Source: Halisarca cf. caerulea
Taxonomy: Eukaryota > Porifera > Demospongiae > Chondrillida > Halisarcidae
Length of the DNA: 64,000 nucleotides
Reading direction: 5' to 3'
NCBI GenBank assembly: GCA_963170055.1
Contig: CAUJGJ010000185.1
Span: 3,156,775-3,220,774 of the forward strand
Shown: one piece after another, positions 1-16,998 of the stretch
Layout of the letters: each line of letters opens with the position of its first letter
How positions within the stretch are numbered: the first letter of the stretch is position 1
Notes under the pieces: generated by a model
What the model saw: the letters and a program-made list of their open reading frames with translations, nothing else
Database searches by the model: none
Told to the model about the DNA's origin: nothing
Program-made: the position numbers and the translations under genes

Positions 1-213
1 CGAACGTGGCGGATTAACAATAATTCACTGTAATTTGTACATACATATATGTATACTGTGCGTACGTACATAATGATAAATGTACAAAAGTAAAATCCAA
101 CAATTTACATTATTTGAATTATTACACACTATGTACCATAATTACCGTAACAATAGCTATTTGTTTTAATTATGTTTATACTGTAATTGATGTTGTCCTT
201 GTTTCATGTCCAG

Positions 214-1469
214 AGCTGTGTGGGACATTGGTTTTGCGAGATCATTTCGTCACGAGAGGTGAGCCTACCCTTTTTGACATTGAGGAGGAGGACAGCATTA
301 GCCAGAAGAGCTTTGAGCGGGAACAAGTGTTGCACTATTGGATGAGTGAAATGCAACGTTTGGTGTTTGCCAGAAAACTTCTCAAGATTGGACACAAAGA
401 ACAGGAAGCTTTTGTTAGTGTGTATTTATTGAATGCATGTACATACGTATGTGCAGGATAGTGTACTGAGGTAATGCAGTTCCAGGCTCTAATTTGAAAT
501 TGCATATCACTTATAAACCCTACCAACCTCCCTTTACCCCCACTGATTGTATTTTTATGTATAACAAGGGAAACAGTAGACAGACAAGCTATAGGTGACA
601 CCTACTTATATTATCAGATTATACCTGATGGTCTATGTAGTCTACAGCACCTGGTATTCCGTGGTAATCAGGTTCCATTGTGCATGTCCATGTATGTACT
701 ACTGTACATACAGTGTGTGTGTACTAACAAGTGAACAATGGAATAACTGTGCTAATTGGTGCTGGTCTTTCTGTTCCTTCCTACAGAATTTCATGCATGC
801 AGAATTGATTGAACTGTCATCTTTCCCACGTAAAGTTCTGGACAGTGTCTACTCCTTGCCAGCCTTGGTAGACATCCGACACTTGAGAAGCTCTAATGTC
901 ATGCTCAAGGGCTCATGGTTGCAGTTTATTTGCTCCCTCTTTCAAGCATCCCCCGAGTTTTTCAAGTGGTCTTCTGACCTGATGTTGTTTTTATCTGCAA
1001 TCAGTGGCTCACTGCTGCTGCATGCTGAAGAGGCATCTGTGCTGAGGTTGTCGCTAGCTGCGTTTTTGTCAGTGATCAGTCGGTTCCCTGCTGTGATCAA
1101 GGATGAGGCTGCAGAACTCATAATTTCCACAACTATCCAGGTCTATGCTGTCCATGGGGACAATGAACTCATCTCCAATAGCCTCTGTCACCTCTGGAGT
1201 CAGCTTCACACACAGAGAGGACATGAATATGAATTTCTCCTAGAAGTTCCAAATGCTTCTCTTGCTCTCCTAAGAGAAGACACTTCATCGGTTCCCAATA
1301 CCATCTTGCAGCAGGGCCAGGGCTCATTCGTTGCAGCCCTTCTAATGCACAGAGCCCATTACCTCAACACCAGTAAGGAAAGCCTAACTGTAGCTGTGTT
1401 CAAGCTACTCAATGCACTGGGATCCCATTCTCCTCCACCTGATGTTCTTGGTATAGAGGTATGTGTGCA

Positions 1470-1544
<75 letters not shown>

Positions 1545-4500
1545 ATACTGACACACATGTGATACACATAATCAATCTTCAAAGTTTTTTAGACCTATCT
1601 GCATGCATTTTGCACAAATGTACCATATATATATACAATATCATTTCGGTAGCATATGTAGGCTGTATCATGTCAATACAGTCACAAAAGTAGGCAATTC
1701 TATCTGCAGTGATTTAGTATGTTTCATGTGTACTTGTTTGATGTTTCATTCTCATATTGAGTCCACTCATGTGATCTTTGTATGTACGTTTAGGAAGTAG
1801 CCGGTGTGAGCCAAATCGCCAGATGGCAACCAACCTCAATGTCAAAGATATTCAACTTGTACGTGACTGTCATTCATGCTGGGCCCGAGAAGTTAAGGGG
1901 AATGCAGACCATGCTCTTTCTGGAGTACATCACACCACTTATGATTAAGCAGCTCTCTGGTGACTCCCAGTCAATTGGACCCTTCATTGGAGGAGTGAAG
2001 AATCTTGCAAAAGCATGTGAACACCTTGGAATGTAAGTACTGTATGTTTTCACACCTATGTAGGTGTATTGCACCCACGCTTGCATACATGGTTATTCTG
2101 TATTTGTTTTTGTGCTATAATGCTATAAAATAGAAATATAATAGCCACCACAAAAATGCAAAATATATTTATCTGTTCTCATTTCCTCTTACAGCCATGC
2201 ATATCGCCTTCGCAATGAAGCTGCTGGGAATTATAGAGAAACACAGGGAAAGCTGATTTCACTGTTTGCAGCTAGAAAATCCCACAACAAAGAAAAGAAT
2301 GTATCTAGCTCATCTTCAGGGCATGCCAGAACATCTTTCATTCGAAGGCCATCTCTTTCGGTTGATGCTGCTGCAATGAAGTGAGTGAAGAAGTTGGCAT
2401 ACCCATACCTTCAATCATGCGATTTACAGTAACCTGTACCAGAGAGGTTGACTGGAGATATCATAGATACTAGATCCCCTGCAACTAGATGTGTCCATTT
2501 GTTGCATGTGTTTTGTATGCCACTACACATTTTGTGTTGATACAAACATACAGTACATACACACATACGTACCTCATATATCCCTTGTAAGTAACTTTGT
2601 GAACTAAGTTGTGCATGTGTGAATACGTGTGAATGTGTAGAGAGTTGTAATTATTGTTCTGTATGATCCATTTATGACTGTATCCAAATTGCTGCACAGC
2701 TGTATACAGTATGTGCTTACCACTAATTTCTTTATCCATTTTTTCAGAAGAATCAAACAAGACAACTTGTTGAGTAGTGTGAACAGTATGGCTGCGTCCC
2801 TTGTTGCTGTTCTCAATGTAGCAACAGAAGTTCTTGTGGCAAGCAAGAGACATGGCTGTAGTGCCTATCATCGGTTGTCGAGACGTGAATCTCATTATGA
2901 GCTTTCTGTGGGTGTAGACACTAAAACAGTCACATCGCTGTCAACCGTTGCCATTCAAGTAATGAAACAATTGTCTTACAGTGACTCTGACCTTCCTCCA
3001 CTTGATGGATTCATGAAGTGAGTGAATTGCTGGCTTCCTATGACTTTTGGGTAGGATTTTTATCCACTTTGGAACCTCTGTATATGTCCCCCCACCCAAA
3101 TGCATGACTGTTGTAGCAGGTGGCTGCTTTGTAGAGGTTAGAACCAATGTATTCTGCTACGGTATACATTTCTTTTATCAATATCCTGGCCAGCCCTATT
3201 TAACCCAGTTCTGCATGATGATAACCAAAGGGTGGCTGCCCTGTAAAGTAACCGTTGTAAACAGGTTGCACTGTGTATCTCCTTGTGATGGAGCAGTAGT
3301 ACTGAAGCATAACTTGTGTATTCAATATGTGTGGAAAGAGCGCCTCTGTACAAAATATGCTGTAGAAAGAAGAAAGTCAGGGTTTTATATGGGGTCAAAT
3401 TTTTGGGGGGGAACCTACACATCTGTTTATACGTATGTATGTACACACCAGTGCGGCGCAGCACGGCACATGTGTATTCAATTATTAGAAACCACACTTA
3501 TGCATGCAGCATACATATCAGGTTTTCTATCAGAATAAGGATGAAGACAGCCCAGGGCAGTGGCAAACAATAGTAATGTAATGGGGGGCAGATATGTATG
3601 TGGAATAATAGTGGTCTAAGCTAGGGGGGTCTGGGGGTATACACCCCCAGGAAAATTTTTAGTTTTTATGTCTTAGAAGGTGATAAATGAGGGTGTTTTA
3701 CACCACTCAAGCTGTTTCTGAATAATGCAGTCCACTGATCAGTCTGTTTTAACTGTGCATGTGTGTAATAGCTAGGATGAAATTTCAAGGGAGAGATACC
3801 CCCTGTGCCCCTCCCTCTAAAAGAAACCTTGCAAGTGTGCAAATATTCACAAGTACCTATACATGAATAAATCCAAGCATGAATGCTTATACCATGCTGT
3901 TGGAGCAAAGCTAAACTACGTGCAATTCACATTAGAACTCCTAAATTTTGACACATGTATTCAATGTAATTGCTAAATAAACATATTTACCAATGGACTC
4001 AAGATTGATTAATTCAAGCTATAAATGATATAAGCTTTTTTGGCAATTCTACCATTAAAGTTTGTAAATGGATTCATGATCAATTCATGACAGTGTTCCT
4101 TCACAAAAATGAAGCCTGCATAATTTATTTTTGGGGGGAAACTTTCTGCTTGGGGGGGACGGACCATATGGACCCAGAAAGTGCAATAAAATAATAAAGT
4201 TACTCTATCACACAGTGAATGAACTACAGGAGTAGCTTCTAGCTGGGTTATTTCATAACTTACAGATACATGTGCACTAGTACTGTTATTCTACATCATG
4301 GTAGTATGTTTCCCCACACATAGTCTACTATCATAGCTGTGTGTACGCTGTGTCAGACACAATGTACACAGCAGATGCTTGCACTTCTGCAGTGCTTTAT
4401 CACCATTCTCTCAGCCTTAGTTCAGTACCATCCGATAGTGCTCTGTAATACTCAAAGTTGTACTTGGTGAATTTTTACATATCTAAACTTGAATTGCTTT

Positions 4501-7474
4501 GAGCATCTAGTTCCTTGAGTTTGATGTGCAGCAGTCCCTTTGGGTACAAGTATTTATGTACGTGTGATGTACAGGGAATTCTCCATAGGAGATAGATTAC
4601 GGTACAATGTGCAACTGATGTGCAATTCCTAACTATAAAATCAACATACAGTATACTTTTGACATCAGTGTGTTATGACAGCAACACCTAATCTGGTTCA
4701 AAATGATTGTAATTTGTCTCCTGTCATGCGTGCAGCTTTACCACAAAGTTTCTGCCCAGTGTGGACTGGAATGATGAGGCCAACCACAGCTGTTTTGAGC
4801 ATTACCTGTACAAAGTTACCAGACTCATGCATCGGCTGACAGCTGACCCCAACAGAACAAAGAGACTCTGGCCCTCTCTTACTGCAATTCTGACAGGAAT
4901 TTCAACCTGTATTGAGAACCCTCAGCTAGCACAAGCGCATATGGATTCTATTACAGTGAGTGTGACTATGAGAATCTCACAAGGATTTGCAGTGCATACT
5001 GTACTGTACCGTACATAGGTCTACACAACGTGGAATGGTATTCCTCACAGTGTGTATGCATGCTCTAGCTTGTCAATACTGATTAAGATGGGTTACATGT
5101 TAAACAGGAGCTGGTTCTTGTCTTATTAATTTGTAATATTTTTCTTCAGAATCTCATTGACACCATCTTGCACATCGATATCATTGTTCATGCTGGCTCA
5201 TTGATATCATCTTCAGAAGATGACGAAATTGTAGCAAGTGCAAAGAATGCCATGGAATTTCTTAAAATGATATCCAGTGACTTCAGTCGCAGTTTTGTTG
5301 GTCTTTGCAAAAGACTTTTAGTTGTGTCCTGTGCCTCTGATAGGAGGTACTGTGTGAGAAATATTTTCCATGATAAAGCTCGCATGCAAAATGAAGTGGC
5401 AAAAGCACTGATGGTGCGAAAGGTGTTAATTCCACTGCTGATTGCCATTGGTGAGGAGCAGGACTATGAGCTGGATGTGTCTGATGTGAACTTTCTTATG
5501 GAAGCATTCAGTAATTATGCTCGAGACATCATGCAAGTCATGACTAGTGGCCACAACTACCCACTCCAAGATTCTTTCAAAGCCTTTTTCTTGGGTGAGT
5601 TTTGTTTTTGAAACACACTGCGTATGTAGATGGATCTTTGATATACGTAACATGTATCTTTAGCTGTATTTTTTATATATTGAACATTTGCAGTGAAAGT
5701 CTCTGCTATTCACAAGCTTCCCTTGGAAGTATGTACAGGATAGTAGCCATGTACAGTGAAATCTCTATAATCCAACACTCAATGGGGCTCGAATAAAGTG
5801 TCGGATTATGAGGTTGTCAGATTAGGAAGTGACCCTTAGCGTATCCTTTGGTATGATGACTGTACCTCATAAGATGGTTGGATTAGAGAGAATGTTGGAT
5901 TATAGAGGTGTTGGATTACTGAGGTTTCACTCTAGCACATTTTGGAGAACCATTAATGTATGTATATTTCCTTTTGTCCTCATGATTTAAACATCTCAAT
6001 CTTGTTTGTCTCAGGAATCAAAGTTATGTGTACAACACTTTATGGCACTTTGACTACACACCACTGGCTTGGATTGGCTCAAACAGTTATTCGAATTGGT
6101 TTGAGAGAAAAAGTGCTTAGAAAAAGAGATGGTATTTTGTTTGATGATCTTATTATATATTACAAAGAACTGCTCTATTTTATTGAAGACTTCGTTTTGA
6201 TCCATGCTTGTCCACTTCGTGTCTACATTTGGCCGGTATTGGACACTGTAGAGAGTGGACTGAAGGGTATACAATCAGACCTTATGCAACTCAGTGACTC
6301 CATGCAGCAGACCACTGGTATATCAGTCCGCACACCACTGGAAGAAACAGGCAAACAGTTAAGTACTGTGGAAGATCAGTTACTTACGGTGGACACAAGC
6401 TTACAAATCTGTCAAAGAATAAAAGATTCCTTCCTTGAAGATTATGAGCACAAAACAAATTCTGACCTTTTGGAAGGGTTTGACACAGAATTGCATGGTG
6501 GACTTTTCAAAATATCTGAAGCCCCAGAGCCCAGAAGCAGGAGGAACTACAGGCGTGCCCGTCACTCAATTTCTGACTATTTGAGCAGAACCAAGCAACA
6601 AATATTCAGTACACTTGGCTCATCTTCCTTTTCAAAATCAGAGGACATGTACAAGATTGAAGAAGAAAGTGAATTGGATGGAATCAGCGATGTCTCCAAA
6701 ACAATTGGAGGAGTAACCAACCCCACTACTGTTCTTGAATCTCAAGGTTCTGACGTGCAGTACAGACCATATCGTCCACACTCTAATCAATCAAAATCGC
6801 CTACAGCTGCAGTGTTGTCATCAGATTCAGATGATGAGACTTTGCATGTATCTGCTGAAAAGCTGCCAAGATTTAAATTTAGGAACAAAAGATTTGCAAG
6901 GCAACCAAAGGAAGTTTCTTATGAAGCAGATAATGAGCTTCAGAGTCCACTAAATCCTGAACCCTTGACGCTTTACAATTCAGGGAAAGTGAGTGTGGAA
7001 ATTCATGGTAGCATTTCGTCTGCGTCTTCAGAAGCTTTATCTTTACCTCACTCTCGAAGAACCTCCACAAGTGATTCAAAGGCTGTGAAAAAGCAATCTA
7101 TTTCATCTCTAGATTCATCAGCAGCTGTAATAGAAAAGCAAAATCAAGTTAGAAAGTTATCTGAAGGAGCTCAACCCATGCAAGGCCTGCTACAACCCTT
7201 GCCACCATCTCAGCGAGTACCTTCTCCAATACTTGTCAGTCATCGAGCATCACCCAATGCTAATCACAGAAGACGAAACCTTCAGAAATCCTATGCTATG
7301 GATGAAACGAACGGTCTCAGCGACATTAATTCCAGCACTGAAGCAATGATAGAACCATCTTCCAACCATCAACAGCAACCGCTGCTTCCAAACCATGAAG
7401 CAGATTCTGATGATATGGGCACATTTCACAATGCTTTGCTATTGGCCAATGTGATCAAGGAAGAAGCTGCATGA
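214..7474 (+). CDS. UNC80: UNC80 homologue, C-terminal part (5' end outside window)
   Basis: Eight exons were traced: 214-413, 787-1458, 1794-2032, 2195-2380, 2748-3017, 4736-4955, 5150-5594 and 6015-7474, ending in TGA. They encode about 1,229 residues, and phase is kept at every GT-AG junction. UNC80 is a giant helical-repeat scaffold that, with UNC79, supports the NALCN sodium-leak channel at the plasma membrane. Collinear matches to animal UNC80 include the SSFPRKVLDS segment, the WLQ..F...P.FF.W...LMLFL block, NLYVTVIHAGPEKLRGMQ, FLPSVDWNDEA and the last conserved helices ending FVLIHACPLRVYIWP. A Ser-rich, presumably disordered tail of about 300 residues follows, which is also usual for the family. 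The human protein is about 3,250 residues, so roughly the last third is present. The donor after exon 2 lies 11 bp from a long (GT)n tract. Intron 5 (1.7 kb) holds G/C-run-rich repeat sequence but no recognisable coding region. Confidence 0.88.
1470..1543. repeat. (GT)n microsatellite in UNC80 intron 2
   Basis: An almost pure GT dinucleotide tract begins shortly after the splice donor at 1459. It creates artificial Cys-Val and His-Thr open frames on both strands that are not genes. Confidence 0.97.
5754..5932. mobile_element. Tigger/pogo-like MITE in UNC80 intron 7
   Basis: A 179-bp element has terminal inverted repeats of the form CAGTGAAAYCTCTRTAATCC and is flanked by TA at 5752-5753 and 5933-5934. 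Inner copies of the 'ggattagagagaatgttgga' type are shared with the copy at 47964-48128, which lies in the opposite orientation. TA duplication and a CAGTG terminus are typical of the Tc1/mariner superfamily, pogo/Tigger branch. There is no transposase coding, so it is non-autonomous. Confidence 0.8.
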
Positions 7475-8039
7475 GTAGAATCAGATACATTGATACCATT
7501 TGTATATATTACTATTTTGTGCACACCGCTGTGCTGTGTCTCTTTGTTGTTACTGCTATTTGGCTGCAAATTTTGATTGCACAATTATTTGAAATTGTAT
7601 GTACTGTATGTACTGTATGTATTGTATCTGTGAAAGTATTGTGAAACTTTTTTTATTTTGATTGTATTTATATTATGTATACTATCATTGTATTGCAATT
7701 TCATTGGTACATTATGAATGTATAGTACACTGTATATACTGCCTCCATATCCTGCATGCATACATCATATATATGCATGTCCGCGCCATGCAATTCTGCA
7801 ATTGAAATAATAATAATATGCATATATATTATATAAATCATGCAATCAATCAATCAATCAGACAAACAGCTTTTCTCCTCGAGCAGAAGGAGGTCACCTT
7901 AATATTATAACAATACAGAGAAATGTCATAACAAATGGAGCAGTTAATATAAGCACATGCAGTTCTGCATGACATGAAATGTCATTCTATATCATCTATC
8001 CACTTCTTCCTTAATTGGCCTTCCTCGATCTCAGTCTCC
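7475..8039. other. UNC80 3' flank, no gene
   Basis: AT-rich sequence after the UNC80 stop, presumably including its 3' UTR. No canonical AATAAA was seen on the + strand. Short TGTATGTACTG repeats lie near 7590-7620 and a (CAAT)n run near 7845-7860. Confidence 0.6.
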
Positions 8040-11642
<3,603 letters not shown>

Positions 11643-11660
<18 letters not shown>

Positions 11661-11720
11661 TAGCAATTTAAATCATACAGTAACAACTAACAAGTCAACA
11701 GAAAACAAAGACATTGAGAG

Positions 11721-11772
<52 letters not shown>
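11643..11772. repeat. Two (AT)n tracts after copy 1
   Basis: AT runs at 11643-11660 and 11723-11772. The first directly follows the retrotransposon 3' end and may be its tail. Confidence 0.9.
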
Positions 11773-11774
<2 letters not shown>

Positions 11775-12866
11775 TATAATACATAATTATTTGATATATG
11801 CACTTCATGCAGGATGATCGAGCAAGAGGACACCCATATATACAGCATGTGCTGCATTAAAGGTGTATGTCCTCTTTTCAGGGCCTGGATGATGATATAT
11901 AATTATTGTAATATTGTACTAAATAAGTCATTTGGTTCCATGCATGGGTCTGTGTCCTTACATCCAAGGGATGTCCCCAATTCAAGCTAAATGTTCTAGC
12001 TGGATTATAGGGGGGTTCAACTACATGTGTTACTTGCAAATATCAATATAATCACATGCAACAGATCAGACAATCTGGAACCATGCAGACCCTGTATATG
12101 ATGTAATTGAATGCTATATTGCTCTCCCTGTCTGTAAAACAGTGACTTGATCATGCAGCCTTGGTAATGTTGCAAACTTTTTCCAACCATAGACTCTCTA
12201 TACATAGTTTATATAATATTATAGTGTCTGTGTTCTAACAATACATAGATGTCAAAATATTAACCCATGTATATATATATAATGGCCAGTATAGCACTGC
12301 AGAATGCTTTTTCACACTATACGTATATCCCCTGAATCAGTCACAATTGATCACACCCTTTACAGGTCCCAAATACATCTACAATTTTATGTCTCTAAAA
12401 CGTGGCATTAATTACATGTATATATATGCCTGTCTGTACACTACATGCATGGTTCCTTTTAGCTCGCTGTACTGCAAGTCCTATACAATGCCATGTAGAT
12501 TATATAACTAAAGTGACCATACAGTGAGGCAGCAAGTTAGGTACAGTATATGTATTTAGTAAAAGGTTTCAGGCTTTGTGACTGCTGAAGAAAGTACAGC
12601 ATTTGCACCAACAGAGCTCCATCACTGCATGGATTAGATTAATATTTGGAGACAGTATAATATTTATCATACTAAATAAATAGTACATGATTAGGGTGGT
12701 GGCAGATATGGAGTGCATGCGTGCACGCCTACGTGGCAGGGGATATAGTCTAGAATTCATTGATCATTGTACAAAGTAGTCCTTTGAGATTCTAGATCTG
12801 GGAAAAACTGTAAGTTTCTTCAAAGCAACTGTAGGTCTCTTCATATATAGCAATGTATAATGGTAA

Positions 12867-12946
<80 letters not shown>

Positions 12947-13277
12947 CCACACATATACTTGAACAGATCAAAATTCTATGCACACATGGAATGTATGCTC
13001 ATTTTTCAGTTTTGTCATGACTACTGTGCCAGGAAGATTGAATTGACATGATTGACTGAATCTTAGCACATGATCATGAGAGCAACTTGCAGAAAGTTAA
13101 TTCATAAAAGCCATAGGAGTTGTTGAGTTTTCACCCACTGTACACTTCCTTGAGTTTGTGTCACAGTTGAACTACTTCAGCACTGTACTTTAGCCACTGA
13201 ATCTGCATAAAAACCAGTTTAAGACCAAACCAACCAGTCAACAGTGGATAGAAGAGGGGAAAGAATAGGACGGCAGC
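11773..13277. other. Intergenic, no gene seen
   Basis: AT-rich DNA without coding sequence that I can support. It includes a 77-bp (AT)n tract at 12869-12945. The last 200 bp are the likely promoter and 5' UTR of the membrane-protein gene that begins at 13278; no distinct core promoter element stands out. Confidence 0.6.
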
Positions 13278-15643
13278 ATGATTTCAACTGTAGTATGGAC
13301 TTTCTTGATGGTGAATGTAATGGTAAGTTGTTCGCTAGCTAGCACTGATACTAGAAGGACAATTGTGTACAATGTAGAGCTCAACTCTAAAGCATTTAGC
13401 TCGTCACCACTGTTTCTTTTTTCCTGTGAGGACACTACTGTGCATGTTGGCAACGTTACACAGGGTATTTATAACCGTCCAGGAATAAAATGCAAAAATG
13501 TGGAACACAAACTATACACCCAGCCACATTTGCACTGGCTACTTACACAATTTTAAACTGTACAATGTATTCCAGTCGGCCACTCGGTATGTGTACTATA
13601 ATAGTAGTTCAATAACTTATAATATAGCATATTTTGTTCCCAGGTGTTGTGTGCCAGTGGCAGTGAAGAGTGGAGTGTAACCATCACTCTCGATTCAACA
13701 GGCGAATACAATCACTCTCTTGTATACACATCTAATGGTGAAGTCAATAAAGCTGAAGAGATATGCAATATTGATAAAGATGAACCAGAGGTCATTGAAT
13801 CTAGTGGTTCTGGTAGAATGCCCACTGATGACTCAGATCTAGAGAGGAGAGCAATTTTCCTGGAGCTTGTACCTGGATCCATAAAATACACTGCAAAACT
13901 TCCCATAATGGTTAGTATATCCTTTGTGCTTAATGGCGTGGAGCTGTGTGTACATATGTGGAGATGCAGCAAAGTAAAATACTGTACATTCAACTATGCA
14001 AATAGCAAATTTTTGGAGAGAGAACTTCAAAAATTAAATCTCATACCAAACTTTTAATCATATAATTTGTATGTATGTTCTGTGTACATGCTTGCATCTA
14101 TTCTCATGTAGGCGCATCCAGCTGCAGGGAGTCAAGGTATTATTGTGAGCTGTATTAAGGCAGTGAACGAGATATCAGCTAGGTGGACACCAGAAGTGAT
14201 CTGGAAGGTAGAGAAAGATGATGAACAAACATTTTGCTTCATAAAGACCCAACAAGCCAAGCAGTCAGAAGTACTCCAGGAAGCTTTGCTACTGTCACTA
14301 CCAGACAACTGTGCTGGTGCCTGTTCACTCATTGACGAGTGTTGTGAAGAAAGGAAGGATGAAATTTACTACAGTTGTCCTGACGGCCCTATAGTTTCAG
14401 GTAGGTAACCATCACAAGAAAGGTGTAGTGAAACAATACCTCATAGGTGACGGTATGTGAGGAACAAGTACACTCAAAATGCAGTGTCTTGGGTCACTTC
14501 CCACTTCCTAACATCACTTGCAGGTGAAAACACGAAGAACATTGTGTTTGTCGCTGTTACGTCAGTTCTCGCCACCTTTCTTCTACTTTTGATCATCATG
14601 GCAGTAATATGTTCAGTAGCTGTGGGACTCTTGACAAAGAGATACAGAGAGCTGTACCCATCCAAAAAACTCAAATCCCCAAAAGTAACAATGAACAGGG
14701 GTGAGTTTCTGTTGTAGGAATTATTGTGGTGAATTTTACAGAATGTGCTCATCAAAAATGTAGAATTTTGACACAACCAGTTTACCCTGTTGTGAACCAT
14801 ATCTAACTTTGAAATTTTAGCTAATGTAAAAGGGGTTTGTTGCCCCTTCGTTTTGAAAAAAGTGGTAACTGCTGCATATACTTCAGCGGCATGTGTGGCA
14901 ACATTGGTTACAGGAACAACATACCTCAAATGTTTCTATACCTGTCCATGAAGAACGCCTAGGGGCCAAGTGATTGTGATCTCTATAGACAGGGAGTCCT
15001 AATATAGAGGTACAATAGTATTGCCTGAATGGTTCACGGACTAACACACAATGGTCTCTATACTATAAATAGATGGTCTTTCTTTACAAGTGGTCTTTAA
15101 GACAGACTTCACTGTATATTGTATGAGGGCCAGGCCTAGCATGCATCAGTGTTATGTCACTGATCACACTAGGCCAACGACCATTGATAGAGATACAGTA
15201 AGAATCAACTGATTCTTGTTCATAAATTATCACATTATTTCCTGCATGTATGCAAGGCTTTGATGAATTCTTAACACTATACTACTCACCTGCTATGAAC
15301 GCTGTGGCATTATACCATAAGCACGTCCTGAAATGGTGGGGATTTTCTGGTCATGTTTGGACCATAATTAGAATATAGGCAAGACGATGGAGAAAATATA
15401 TACGCTTTCACATGTTGAAATCTAGTGGATCCTATCGATCTACTGAAGACATAGACATGCATGTAATTCGATCACTTTTAAGCTGCAATGATACAACTCT
15501 ATGTACTATGAGTGAATACTGTGCGCAACTGCATGTACATGTGCATGGTCAATATTCATTTTGACACACCTGCAGACTGGAATGATGAACGAGATCCAGA
15601 GGCTGCAGATGATGACAATGTACAAGTCTACATACAGGACTGA
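13278..15643 (+). CDS. Unrecognised type I membrane protein
   Basis: Five exons fit: exon 1 from the ATG at 13278 to about 13455, then 13644-13910, 14112-14400, 14524-14700 and 15576-15643 (TGA), giving about 325 residues. Phase closes for exons 2-5. The exon 1 donor is ambiguous: joining at AAC|gttaca (about 13455) keeps frame, whereas the later gtattt donor does not. The protein starts with a hydrophobic signal peptide (MISTVVWTFLMVNVMVSCSLA). It has an ectodomain of about 220 residues with eight or more cysteines (including DNCAGAC and DECCEE), then one membrane helix within NIVFVAVTSVLATFLLLLII. It ends in a short acidic tail, DWNDERDPEAADDDNVQVY. I do not recognise a family. The architecture suggests a cell-surface receptor or adhesion protein, which is inference only. 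Confidence 0.65.
14968..15113. repeat. Possible MITE downstream of exon 4
   Basis: The right end reads, on the minus strand, CAGTGAAGTCTGTCTTAAAG. The left part carries related 'ctctatagacagggagtcc' sequence. This resembles the CAGTG-terminal family seen elsewhere in the window, but the left end is poorly preserved. Confidence 0.4.
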
Positions 15644-16067
15644 TGGGAAACATTTCTCAAATTAACTTTCAATGATGTACCAATTTGCAGACTACATGCT
15701 TCACCAGCACTGGCAAAACCTTCCTTTCTGATACGCATATACACAACTTCTTGTAATATTGTAACAAACTGAGCACATGCCAATGTTTTCATGCAATGTA
15801 CATTGAAAGTGTATTTTCATTTAAAATATGCCAAAATTAGAGCACACTATTATATTTTTATTCAATGTGTGATGTCATTACATGTGAATGATTTATAATT
15901 GATATATACAGTAAGAATTAACTGATTCTTGTTCATTAATTATCACATTATTTCCTGCATGTATATGCAAGGCTTTGATGACTTCTTATACCACTCCGTA
16001 TGTACATACATGAGAATCGTCCTAGTAAAGACCATACCGTTGCTACATATAAAGAGGACTGGGAATA
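15644..16067. other. 3' flank of membrane-protein gene, no gene seen
   Basis: About 420 bp of AT-rich sequence. The stretch near 15905-15980 (cagtaagaat...ctgattcttgttca) repeats a segment at 15198-15260 almost exactly, a short dispersed direct repeat of unknown type. Confidence 0.5.
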
Positions 16068-16253
16068 CAGTGGAACCCCTCAAATCCGGACCCTGAATTA
16101 TGGACACCCCTCTATTGTGGACACATCCACTGGAACCAAATCTTTCACTAGTACATTGATAGAGAACATATCTTCAAGCCCTGAAATGAGAACAACTTGA
16201 TAATCAGGCCAGTCCCTACTGGTCTCAAGGTGTCCAGACTAGAGAGGTTCCTC
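16068..16253. mobile_element. Tigger/pogo-like MITE
   Basis: The left end, CAGTGGAACCCCTCAAATCC, is preceded by TA. The right end is 'ctagagaggttcctc' followed by TA. The inverted ends match the CAGTGGAACCTCT consensus with decay at the right terminus. Confidence 0.65.
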
Positions 16254-16851
16254 TATGTGTATTTGTTTTGAGCCTGCCTTTCAGTGTATAGTGGCAACTC
16301 TGCAGCTAATATTCCCATATGCTTGTGTAGCATTAAGAATCAAGGTATTGCATGATACATGCCAGAAATAGCACAACACTGAAATCAATCAAGCATTGAG
16401 CATGCAAAAGACACCACTCCACCTGTGCATGTGCCATTTGGAGTTTTTTTCTGCACACTGCTGCATGCCACCAACCTGGAAACAGCTGAGAAGCTTAAGA
16501 TGACCTACTGCAGCCACCAAACTGATTTCTTTAATTTGATTGTGTGTGTGAGCGAGTGTGTGGGATACTGGGGGCTTTAGTAATAGCCTCAGGCTAATGG
16601 CCACTCAGTTAAAATAAGAAATTATTATTATTATTATAACCATGTGATAATGAACAAGAATATTATTTTCTTTCTGATCATGAATATCATGCATGAGTGT
16701 GGAATTAGATTATTATTGTCTGTAGGTAATACAAGCACTATTGTGGACAAATATCCTATATTATGCTAGTACGTATGCATGGCATGGTGCTTCTTTAAAT
16801 ATACAATACATATGTACACATCCATGGTGTACCTGTTGAGATACATGCAAA

Positions 16852-16852
<1 letters not shown>

Positions 16853-16918
<66 letters not shown>

Positions 16919-16919
16919 A

Positions 16920-16992
<73 letters not shown>
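16853..16992. repeat. (CA)n compound microsatellite
   Basis: About 140 bp of CA repeats interrupted by two TACACA units. Cys-Val and His-Thr open frames here are repeat artefacts. Confidence 0.97.

Positions 16993-16998
<6 letters not shown>

Noticed and set aside
3047..3573. Open frames of 85-163 codons in UNC80 intron 5
   Set aside because: No domain, no splice continuity with UNC80, low-complexity composition and no homology recognised.
7800..7870. (CAAT)n run as a regulatory CCAAT cluster
   Set aside because: Simple repeat in a 3' flank; no promoter context.
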